A stretch of DNA of 64,000 nucleotides from Lytechinus pictus (Eukaryota; Echinodermata; Echinoidea; Temnopleuroida; Toxopneustidae). The stretch is from positions 4,642,001 to 4,706,000 of the forward strand of contig NW_026974141.1 in the NCBI RefSeq assembly GCF_037042905.1, in the 5' to 3' direction. Both the position numbers and the translations under genes were made by a program. Below the pieces are notes generated by a model, which saw nothing but the letters and a program-made list of their open reading frames with translations, made no database searches and was not told the DNA's origin. The stretch's first letter is position 1; every line of letters starts with the position of its first letter. Below, piece by piece: positions 12,600-23,100 of this stretch.

Positions 12600-13249
12600 G
12601 GTGATCGAATAAAAAACATTTATTAATTTAAAAAAAGGGATGTTTATTGGTCATTGATGCTGAATTTAACCTGAGCTTCAAATTTAGGAAGGATACAAGG
12701 GACTTCATCACCTCACCCTTCTCACTTCCTGAAGTGGCAGAAAAAAAACCCAAAAGGGACTCATGATTGATACAATTACACCATGTAAATAGTACCTCTT
12801 CAATGGCACAACGCTGCCTTCCGGCTTTTAGCCTAATGGGTACCAAGAAAGCATGTGCGGCTGGACAAACAACAGGGGGCGTTAGAAAGGTCAAGTAAGG
12901 TCATTGAATGACTGGTCACTTGTTATTGGCAATGACGTAATTAACAAGCATGGCCATCAACCTGGCTTGACCATGGGATGATGTCATGGATGTGGAATGC
13001 CCATTGTCTAGGATGGGTTGTGTTTGTTTGTGGAAGAGGGATTTCCTTTTAATGAGGCATTACGGACTCTGGCAGCTTTGGCAGCATTAGGCAGCACGCT
13101 CTTTGCTGTACACTTTGCCTAGTCCCCGTGGTGATTTGGAAAGTATTTTTTTATTCTTATGAATAATTCTTTTCTGAATTCCCTTGTTCCCTGTTTGATC
13201 AGTGTTTATTGAAAATGAATCATTGTTTGTGCTTCATTTGATTAGTTTT

Positions 13250-13415
13250 ATACCTTGGTCACATTTGTTCTACGGCGGCCGTACGGCGAGTCGAAAACAG
13301 CCGTTTTAACATTTTTTTGTACCAGCTACATATAGATGGTTTAAATAAAAATGAATAAAACAACTGTTTTCGACTCGCCGTACGGCCGCCGTAGAGCAAA
13401 TGTGACCATTGGTAT
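13250..13415. mobile_element. 165-bp miniature inverted-repeat element, copy 1 of 3
   Basis: The left TACCTTGGTCACATTTGTTC and right CAAATGTGACCATTGGTA ends enclose arms of about 50 bases with the GC-rich GCGGCCGTACGGCGAGTCG and its complement, around a loop GTACCAGCTACATATAGATG. Copies at 42807-42969 and 54218-54380. Confidence 0.85.
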
Positions 13416-13656
13416 TAATGTCATATTTAATATTCTTTATTTCTGGCTTTCTATCAACTCTACAACTGAATACCTGACATGCATTTGTATATAAACTATT
13501 CTTTTTTTATTTTTTGTACCATACATTGAACCTCTTTCTTCTAGTTCTTGTCTCTGCCTGTTCTGTCTGTCTGACCCCCCACCCCATCACTTCCTCTCCG
13601 TCTTTCTTTCTCCCCCTCCCTCTTCATCTTTCTCCCTCTTCCATCTGTATCCAGGG

Positions 13657-14046
13657 CTCCACACTAACCCTTTTTTTCTACTGGTCCAACCTGTTCATGG
13701 CGGACCAGTAGAATCCAATTTTTTTCTCAAATTTTTACTGGTCCAAACCCAAATTTACTGGTCCCAAAATATAAATAAAACCATTAAAAAAGTTTATTTT
13801 GCTGTCATTTATTGTTTTTATTGCCCCCCCCCCCAAAAAAAAACAACATACAACTAGTACACACACACAACATAATTCGTGAGAGTCATTTTTATAATTT
13901 ACAAAAGACAAGAAAATATCATTTGTATCAGCTTGATATATTTTTTTACTGGTCATGTCGGACCAGTAAATCTGGCTACTTCTGAAAGGTTACTGGCCCG
14001 ACAGCAATTTTTACTGGTCTGGGACCGTCGGACCAGTGCCAGTGTC
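13657..14046. mobile_element. Possible hAT-derived fragment
   Basis: The left end CAGGGCTCCACACTAACC resembles hAT terminal repeats, and TACTGGTCC / GGACCAGTA words recur as short inverted pairs throughout. The right end is unclear. Non-coding, with a C/A simple run inside. Confidence 0.4.
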
Positions 14047-14602
14047 GTGTGCTGCTGTATCTCTTCCTCTCCCTCCTCTTCTCTCCCTCTCCATCTTCTT
14101 TCTCCTCCCTCTTTCCTCTCTCCATCTTACTTTGTGCTTTTTCGCTACCACTCTCTCTCTCTCTCTCTCTCTCCCTGTCATTTTTCTCAGATGTCTGATT
14201 TTCGCCTTGATTTTCAGACCTCACTTGGTGCCACAAATCATCTAACATTAATGAGCTTGTTGATGTCATTTTTTTTTGGCTAATTACTAATGAGTCATAA
14301 TAATGCCTTGGTGATATGTATGGGGAAGCACTCAAGTGGTTTTTAGCCATTTTCAGCCATCTGCTCATATATTCTGTTCTTGGGGAGAATGATCAAATAT
14401 TTAATTTAGTTATGTTGATATTGGGGGAAAATACAGTATTACCAATTTCCAGTGCCATTTCTCTAGATTAATTGTGTTTCACAAACTAAATACCGTAAGG
14501 CCTTCATGTATGTAAGCTACGTACATGTTGGCGGTATTGGTGGTGGTGGTGGCGAATTTTTATATGAGAACTATTTAAAAAAGCTTGAATGCATGCATGT
14601 AT

Positions 14603-15669
14603 TTAAAGGACAAGTCCACCCCAACAAAAGTTGATTTGAATAAACAGAGAAAAATCCAACAAGCATAACACTGAAAATTTCATCAAAATCGGATGTAAAA
14701 TCAGAAAGTTATGACATTTTAAAGTTTCGCTTAATTTCACAAAACAGATATGCACATCCTGGCTGGCATGCAAATGAGGAGACTATGAGGCTGTTCTCAC
14801 TCAGTTCCTTAAACTAGTTTAGTGGAAACTAGTTTAGTGGAAACTAGTTTAACGCTAAGTGAGAACGGTCGAAGCGCTCTTGGAAGCGCTCTTCCAAACC
14901 AGTTTGGAAGACCACCTCGCGATGTAGTTTTCAAGATCGCTTCGCATCGGAAAAGTGGTTTTAGCGTAAGTGAGGACACAACCGTTCTTCGGGAAGCGAT
15001 CTTCGCACATTTTGAGCGCGCTACTCCACACGACAGGTGTAGAATGCCTATGCTGCGGTTTCGAATTTCGCGCGAAACGTGTCTCCCCACTGAGAGCGTT
15101 TCCATAGCAACAAGAGCGCTATACGTGAAGTGATTTTGAAAACCACTTTCGTGTGATCAAGTGAGAACGCTAGCAAAGCGATCTTCCAAACTGGCTTTCT
15201 GAACCGGTTCCCAGTAAACTAGTTTTAGGAACGTAGTGAGAACAGCCTCTATGACGTCATCCACTCACTATTTCTTTTGTATTTTACTGTATTACATGAA
15301 ATATGAAATAATCTAATTTTCTCCTCATTGTCAAGTGAGACAATGATTAATTCCTCCCTGAACATGTGGAATTAGCATCGTTCAATACTATATGGTTCAG
15401 TCAAGTTGGTCCTTATTGTCAAATCTATAAAAAACGAAATATTGTATAATTCAAACACTAAAAAACAAAAGAAATAGTGAGTGATGGACAACATCGACTG
15501 AGTCACCTCGTTGTGCATATCACTGTTTTGTGAAAAATAAGCGAAACTTTAAAATGTCATAACTTTCTTATTTTACATCCGATTTTGATGAAATTTTCAG
15601 CACTATGCTAGTTTGATTTTTCTCTATTTATTCAAGTCAGCATTTTCCTGGGGTGGACTTGACCTTTAA
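14603..15669. mobile_element. TTAA-type miniature element, split by a nested insertion
   Basis: Ends TTAAAGGACAAGTCCACCCC and GGGGTGGACTTGACCTTTAA, with TTAA at both edges (14603 and 15666) as expected of piggyBac/Kolobok-type target choice. Inward, TTTCATCAAAATCGGATG pairs with CATCCGATTTTGATGAAA. An uninterrupted copy lies at 59668-60266; here 14787-15249 is a separate element. Confidence 0.85.
14787..15249. mobile_element. Foldback element with ACTAGT-rich ends, copy 2, nested
   Basis: Reverse-oriented relative of 9950-10412. Ends GAGGCTGTTCTCACTC and GTGAGAACAGCCTC. It is flanked by TAT on both sides (14784-14786 and 15250-15252), and the uninterrupted host copy at 59.8 kb reads GAGGAGACTGATGACGTCAT at this point, so TAT is the likely 3-bp target duplication. 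Confidence 0.8.
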
Positions 15670-16257
15670 AGGAGAATGAAACTCTTGGAGCAAGTTAGCT
15701 TTTGTGAAAGCAGAAAAATCAAAGAATAAGATCAACAAAAGTTTGAGTAAAATAGGACTAGCAATAGAAGAGTTATGAGCATTTGAATGTCGAGATCACT
15801 AATGCTATGGAGATCCTCCCATTGGCAATGCGACCAAGATCTATGATGTAACAGATGAACAACTCTCCCCTTTTGGACACTGAAAATATACCCCAAAACA
15901 TCTCTTTTTGCTCATTCTAATCATATGACAAACGATTCATCAATGATATAATGTTGTGAAACCTCTGTACTTGTCCTCTCATAAAGAGAACACCTCACCT
16001 TTTGATAGACTCTATAAAAGTGAGAATATAAGTGAAATAAGTACTAAAGTAATGAGGGAGTTGTACGTGTGTGACATCACAGATCTTGGTCGCATTGCCA
16101 ATGGGAGGATCTACATGGCATTAGTGATCTCGACATTCAAATGCTCATAACTTTCTTATTATTCATTCAATCTTCCTCAAACTTTCAACAATATGTTTCT
16201 TTGATTTTTATCTTTGATATGGATTCAGCTGGTTTCAAGGGTTTCATTCTCCTTTAA
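15666..16257. mobile_element. TTAA-type foldback element B, copy 1
   Basis: Ends TTAAAGGAGAATGAAACTCT and GGGTTTCATTCTCCTTTAA. Inner arms contain CTCCCATTGGCAATGCGACC and its complement. Its left TTAA is the same four bases that close the preceding element. Inverted copy at 23020-23612. A frame beginning MKPLYLSSHKENTSP is only an element translation. Confidence 0.85.
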
Positions 16258-17337
16258 AAAGCAAGCAACAAGAGGATGTATCATGGGGTTAATTAACAAA
16301 ATTGTGTATTAAGTGTTGGAAAAAAATAATGATTTCAGAGTGATCATTATTTTCTTCATAACTACGATGTACTCCTTTAATAATAATTGTTGCAATTAAT
16401 TCATTCTATCTAAAACATGACATAGTGAGAATTAAATTCTAGTGTATGAGTGACCTGGTATGATGTCCATATTAAGCTTCTCACATTTTTCTCCACTGAA
16501 AGAGGCATGAAGTTATTTACATGTAGGCCCTACTATATTTATCGCAATATCAACAATAAGTCAATAAGATACTAACATTCCATTAATCAAGTATTTAGCA
16601 AGAGGGATAGAGCATGAGAAAAATCAGACTGAACCGATTGCTGATACACTTCCGAAAATGTCGATCACATTAACCCCTTCAATCCTAATTAGCTCTTTGT
16701 GACAGTCTGTAACACGCACAAAACATCATCCAGTGTTGAAAGGGCTTGTGCAGATGCATTCAAGATAATAAACCTCTCTTCCTCGTAAACAATGGGGGCG
16801 TATGTCCCCAAGACAAGTGTCATGTGATCTTCCATTGTCACGTACGACCTTGAGTCATGCTCTCTGACTGCTGTAGCTATTGTCCTCCTCCACTCTCCTT
16901 AGACCAGTTGATGGGGATTGTTATGGGTGTCTGGCCGGGCTTATGCAATAACTCCCCTTTCTTCATCTTGAGTTAGTCTTCCGCCCCAGACATTTTCTGA
17001 TGAATGCTTCAAGGAGGCGGTGGAGTGGTGGAGCTGATTTTATTAGATTGATCACATACAATAATCTGTACAATCCATTGTAGAATATCAGCCTAGCGAT
17101 CAATCACTGCGCTTTATGTTGCAGGCCTAATATACATGTACATCATAATACTCTACATGTATTGTATGCATTGCTTGGTAAAAAAATTCTTTTTACTGCA
17201 CTTTTTCCATAGCAACCCAAATTGATTATGACCCGAAAAAAAAGAAAGAAACAGCAAAATAATGAATACATATACAGTCACAATGAACATCCTCAGTGGC
17301 TGTCTACAGGCAAAACAAAACAAATATTTAATAGTCC
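16258..17337. other. Intergenic, nothing recognised
   Basis: Mostly unique-looking AT-rich sequence without codon bias or terminal repeats. Confidence 0.4.
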
Positions 17338-17612
17338 TGGGGCCCGTCTTACAAATAGTTGTGATTGATCTGATCAATCGCAACTATGGAAAGCCAGCAA
17401 AGTCAACATATACAATGCATGTTTGCTCGAATTTTTTTTCTAGATATGAATGTACATCCATAAATTCATTGATTTCTTGACAGTTCGGTGTGTTCTCCTT
17501 TGTTTACAAAGGACATTTTGCACATTTCCTGAAGAAAAAATTATGACACTGATGGATTTTCATAGAGTTACGATTGATTGGATCAATCGTAACTCTTTGT
17601 AAGACGACGCCC
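17338..17612. mobile_element. Foldback element, GGGCCCGTCTTACAAA family, copy 1
   Basis: The left end GGGGCCCGTCTTACAAATAG and right end TTTGTAAGACGACGCCC are inverted; GATTGATCTGATCAATCGCAA pairs with GATTGATTGGATCAATCGTAA. A related copy lies at 52384-52688. Confidence 0.75.
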
Positions 17613-19765
17613 AGAAGTGTCTGTCTTGTTCTTGGTGTCATTGCATAGTCGTTACTTCAACCGCGGGATTGACCTCAGTAGCTGTAATCGAAGATGCGAT
17701 CAGTTGGGGGGCTCACGGGTGTTGAACCTTGTTCATCCATTTCTTCTTTTGATTATAGACTCTCGTTTAAAACGGGGGTCAAGTGGTTAATTCACTTTAA
17801 GGTTTACTGTCTTTAAGGTAGTCTGTACATCATGAACATGAAATGAGAAAGTGGATCTGCTTTAAAGATCTATGCATTTTTCTCCAAGAGGTGACAGAGG
17901 GGGGGGGGGCACTTGCACTGTTTCTTTTCCCCCAAATGTGAAATTTTCAGTAGGCCCACCCATTTTTTTTGTAAGGCTGGTGAAACAGTGCAATGTGATT
18001 GGGTCGTCATAAGAATCTGACTCATCTCTTTCTTTTTTTTCCTGAAATGTTTTTTCTGAATCCATTTTTTCACCAAACTCTGATCCTTTACTGTCTATTG
18101 CTAAATGGACTGACCAATCAAAATCAATGTTACACATGCATTCAATGAAAAATACTGGCCAGGAATCAATCAGTTATGTTCTTTGATATTTGCTATTCAT
18201 AACTAAGCTTTGTCTTACGGAGCCCATTTATGTAGGGCCTATGTTGTTTCATACGGCAGTTGTCTGTGAATGAGACTATTCAATTTTAATTTGTCTGTTA
18301 TGTAATCACCCAAGGTTTCCATCATCATCATTACACTTTTGAAGATGAAGTTAGCTCTCTCTCTTCCCACCGGTATTGATCTGTTGCCACGAGCGGAGAC
18401 AAGAGAGACATTAATGTTCGCAAGTAACGCCCTTGAATCGCCAACGTGCTACATAATCTCAACACCGTGTACGTGATACAGTTTCCCCTTGGTCTATTAA
18501 TATATAGGGCATCTGCTGGTTATGGTCATTTGACTTCTAGCAAGTTGTTCCAACTGTTATACATCCATGTGCAGTGGCCATTATGCGCAGACGTGACTGA
18601 CGAACCTGGAGCCGTGGAATTAAAGCTTTCAAGTTGACCGATGTTATTCTTTTGGTTTTGGTTACAAGATCAAGTTCACACCAGTGGATTATGGTAAAGA
18701 AGATACATGTAAAACAGGAAGAGTTCTTCAGAGAGCTATTTGCCTCGGAAACCACTGGTTCTGCACAAAATTCTTGTTGTTAGATCTCCTCCTTCGAACT
18801 GCAGGTTTGATAACAGTTTCCTGTAAACGTGAGCATGGTTTAGTGTATACCATAACATCCGACCAATACCATCAGAGTTGGAGTATTCATCACCTCAAAA
18901 TCTTCACATCTGATACATGTAGGGAACTTCTGCAGTGTAATTTCAACAGAGCTTGATGAGGCAACTGGTCTACAGCAAGGGTGTCTTTCGAGAGTTTGGA
19001 GTATTTCTGACAGTTTCATTCCGAAAGTAGAACTTGGACTTTTTTTAAATATTATTTTTTAATACAAGGAAGTTTCCTCCCATGGTTTGGTGATACAGAT
19101 CTTGTTTATGCTTACGTCACTAGATACAGTTCCCACAAATTCTAGATGTGAACTATGTAAATGCCTTCGCCGTTGCATCATTGTTCTTTGAAGGATGAAA
19201 TGGTTATCATGAATTCCTCAAAAAAGCAGTTAAACAGAAAGGAAAGGAAAAGGGAACGTCTTTAGGTTGTATATCACCCACGGTCAGTCTCACATTAGAC
19301 ATACTTCTTTTTTGTTATTGTCTACATGGCTTCATTGTTCAATGTCCTTTAAACAGCTTATTGATCAATACCGCAATGCCAAATCGTCTTTGTGGCCATA
19401 CTGAATTGGATTTTCTGCAGAGACATGAAGCATACTCTTGCATTCTTACGTTGGAAGGACTAGTGAGTGGACGTCTCACCCATTTGGACCATTGTGAAAT
19501 ACGAGGAAATTATATCTTGTGATTTGTACTATGTGGAATAAAGAAGTAATGTGAACAGATGTGTTTGACCTGCTAATGGGAATTTATGATAAATATGCTT
19601 TAGGATTATGGTCCAATGGATATCTGCAGCTTCTTCCATTTTATATGCAGTGGTGACCCGACTGAAAAATGATGTAATCTGGAAATAATCATACTTTTAT
19701 AATAGTAAACATACTTAGAATCAAAAGGAGGATTGACTTTCAAAGTCAAGTATCTTTTTGTGTGT
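17613..19765. other. Upstream flank of the Bcl-2-like gene
   Basis: No coding exon is convincing. A G run lies at 17889-17898. From about 18350 to 19760 the sequence is relatively repeat-free and could hold the promoter and 5'UTR, but no TATA box or initiator can be assigned with confidence. Confidence 0.35.
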
Positions 19766-20059
19766 TTGGTCTAAATTCATGACCTACGAAGACAAGGACC
19801 TTGCCTGAGGGGATCCCATGTAGTATTCGTCAGGTGAGCTTGAAAATGTGGATCATCATACATGTATCCAACCTATCATACGTTTACAATACCACACTGC
19901 CTTCGTGGTTCTTGGTCTAAATTCATGACCTACCAAGACTAAGACTAGACTGAGGACTTGCCTAAGGGATACCCTATTCTTCAGTCAAGCTCGCCACTCT
20001 TGATCATCATGTTATCGAATAAGTCCTATGTTTACAACACCACGCTGCCCTCGTGGTGC
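19766..20059 (+). repeat. Tandem duplication of the start region of the Bcl-2-like gene
   Basis: Copy 1 (19766-19911) and copy 2 (19912-20059) lie head to tail; both open TTGGTCTAAATTCATGACCTA and diverge moderately with small indels. Copy 2 contains the real start codon. Copy 1 has ATA where copy 2 has the ATG, yet still encodes YVYNTTLPSW (19879-19908), identical to residues 7-16. In that 30-base block the four differences are all at synonymous third positions. Copy 1 also carries a consensus donor CAGGTGAGC at 19831 where copy 2 has CAGTCAAGC. Confidence 0.8.
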
Positions 20060-20177
20060 GGGTCGTTGAGGCCGAAGGAGCTGTTGAAGGTGACCGAAAC
20101 CCCGGGAACATTCATCGGTCTCAGTCTGACCGACAAACTCCATTTCCAGTACATTGTGTCGTCGGCTGAACCACTAG
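20009..20177 (+). CDS. Bcl-2-like gene, coding exon 1 (start codon exon)
   Basis: ATG at 20009 opens 56 codons plus one base. Coding begins MLSNKSYVYN and ends SSAEPL, followed by a donor GTAGGA at 20178. The exon is clearly GC-richer than its surroundings, with G or C in most third positions. The single leftover g joins the cg that opens exon 2 to give an Ala codon, which supports the 12.4-kb splice. A possible acceptor (TATTCTTCAG, ending 19984) lies 24 bases before the ATG, so a 5'UTR intron is possible. No domain is recognised in these 56 residues. Confidence 0.75.
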
Positions 20178-23100
20178 GTAGGAATACTAGGATATTTGTG
20201 TCTCTTTTTAACTTGTTTTTTTTATTTGTCATACATGCACATGAAGTATCAACAGAATCAAATGTTGGGTCAGGGATTCAATGACCATTGCTTATCAGGC
20301 AAAAAAGATATCATATATCTTTTTACACATACTCAATATCATACTTTTTTCCTGAAGGAAATTATTTTTTTTCTTTGTTTAGTTGAAAATCATGTAGTAA
20401 CCTAATTTAATAATGAATATAATTCTCAGGTTAAAATGTCTCATAGAGGTGATTTCAAGCATCAGTAGTAACTGACTTAAATCATGCTAACAGAAACTAA
20501 AACAAAGTATAAACAATAAAGATAAGTACTGATTAATTCCTGAATAAATTCAAAAATTGCCTTCGACATGGTATGTACATGTATGAAGACTTCAATGTGC
20601 AATTTCTCCCTATATTTGTGGCTTTTTTTGTAGTAGTATTTGCATTGTCTACAAGGCTTATCTTCCACAATGTCTATTATTTGTGAATTATTACAAAGAA
20701 ACAACAACAAACAGACACACCTTTGGAAAAAACAAATAAAAAAAAACAAATATAGAAAAACGAATCACAAACAATATTTAATTGTCTGAAGAATAATCCA
20801 CCGTTTTTCCCCTTGTCAACAATAATTGTCAGTCCAATGGTCTCATTTTTCACAGCTTAATATAGCAAACTGTCAATCAATTAGGAAATCTTTAATAGAT
20901 CCATTGTCTACTTGTTTATTGCAATGTAGTCACCTGAATGGAATTTACAAAACAGCAGGGGGTTATGAGTGTTAATTGCACTGTTTTCATCACATTACAT
21001 CTAATGCCAAAAGGTAGTAAGTCATTATTGAACAAAAAACAAATATTGTTTGTATTTTCAAAGTAGGACTAATTAATAGATTTTTAGCGCAAGTCACTTA
21101 ATAAAACATCCATACACTTCAAACGTTATTGCAACACACCAGCACTGTATACATTGTACATGTTGCTTATTTTACAGGAGTTTTAATATAAATTTATCAG
21201 TTGCTTCCTTCTGTGATTGTAGGGCACAATTTTTTTTCCTAAATTTGTAGTGTTTGTTGACAACTCTGGACAGCAATTGCAGCATCCATGTTTTTGAATT
21301 TCGACTGTTTGAAAAACAAGGGAATCATAATATTTTTCACTCACCTTGTTTTGAAAAACAACTGTATGAGTATTTGATTCTTATCAAGTTATAAGCAGGG
21401 ACAGTGATTTTCCGTTTCAAAAAATGGCCTTTTCCGTTTCAGAAAATCTCAAATTCCGTTTCAGCATGTCAGAAAACGGAAATTCCGTTTCCCCGTAGAC
21501 TTTGTACACACGGAAAAGTGACAATTCCGTTTACACATTGAATAGCAAAATCACACTAGTCAAAATTTGTATCTGCTACTGTACCAACAACACAATAGAA
21601 TCCTTTCTAATCGGATCTATGCGGGTGCATAAAATATTTTTATGAACCCATTTAGCATGCATACATCCTCACCTTTCACATTATTAGCATTATTTCACGG
21701 TGAAATGATATTTCATCGATAATTTTGGGGGTTTTTGGACGTCGTTATCATCAGTCAACGGCTTTTGCCAATCCGCCATCTTGGATTTTAAGACCACGAT
21801 ATCGTGCTGTTACATCTTCAAACGTAGAGGGCAGCAACACACGACCGTGTAGTTGAACGATATGTGTGCATGTGAAGCCCAACCTGGCCGGCCGCGCCAG
21901 GTGCGGGTGCGGGGTAGATTCGAGTGTGCTGATGTCGAGTGCAGTCACGATGTGTGAATTGTCATGATAGTAGCGAAGTGAGATCGTGTTTTCTGGGGTT
22001 TTGTGGCCATTTAATATTCACATTTTGTTGTGATTTTGGAGTAATTTCTGTTGCTATTCTGTGTATTTTGAGGGAGAATACGTTTTCCGTGATTTTCCGT
22101 TTGAAATGCCACTTTCCGTTTCAAAAGGCAGTTTCCGTGAATTCCGTCCGTTTTCCGCGATCGCGGAAAATCACTGTCCCTATATAAGCGACAGGGAATG
22201 TTTTTGAATCAGCTTACAAATGGTTTGAGCATTACTTTACATTTTACACAGTGTCAAACTGTCAATACTGGTAGCCTATTTCTACATGTAGAGTGACTTA
22301 TTATTTTCTATAAATGAAGTGGTAATGTGAGGGATTTGAAGCTCTGTCAGACAAGAGGTTTGCTGATATGGGCTTACAGTACATGTAACATGTATGTCAA
22401 ATTTCTGCAAGTCATGAAGCAGGCCATATCAGACATCTTTATATCATGTTTTCTTTTTGGTAAAATGTGTTTGGTTTTGAAAAATTCCCATTTTGATTTT
22501 GCATAATCCCCATTCCTAGATAAACATGGAAATCCTACAGTTTGCATTGTACACTGTCTAGCTGGGACGTGGTGTTTGTCTGGTTTTGTTTGCTTAATAT
22601 CAAGCTCAGTCAGTGTAAAGCCCAAAATCAATATACAGATCGGGAAATACATCTGATGATGCATATTAAATGCTACTACATACGCTAATATTTGGTGTCC
22701 GAGAAGGAGGCACAATGTATGTATGTAGATTGATGACTATTAAAGAAATAAAGGAGAAAAAAAAAAGAATATACATTCAGCTTTATGGTACACCCATACG
22801 TGTGTATCAGTCATGGTTCATCCATTGTGATCAGTTGTGTTTGGTCAGTTGTCTTTTGGTCAGTGGTCACTCATGTGAATGGAATTTTTACCAGTGGTCA
22901 ATATTATTAACAGATTCTGTTGCTGAAAGATAATGCTATATCAATTAGTCTATGCTGATTTGTTTTTGTGACTTCGAGACATTCCATTTGTATTACATCA
23001 CTAATTAAAAATGTCGGACTTAAAGGAGAATGAAACCCTTGAAACCAGCTGAATCCATATCAAAGAGAAAAATCAAAGAAACATATTTTTGAAAGTTTGA

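Noticed and set aside
12628..12894. An 88-residue minus-strand protein
   Set aside because: No domain, no splice partner, and no support beyond an open frame of modest length.
15956..16150. A conserved 64-residue protein, also found at 23127-23321
   Set aside because: Both lie within copies of the same TTAA foldback element; conservation is that of the element.
19958..20008. An upstream start for the Bcl-2-like gene
   Set aside because: The frame can be extended upstream only to a TTG; the first in-frame ATG is at 20009.
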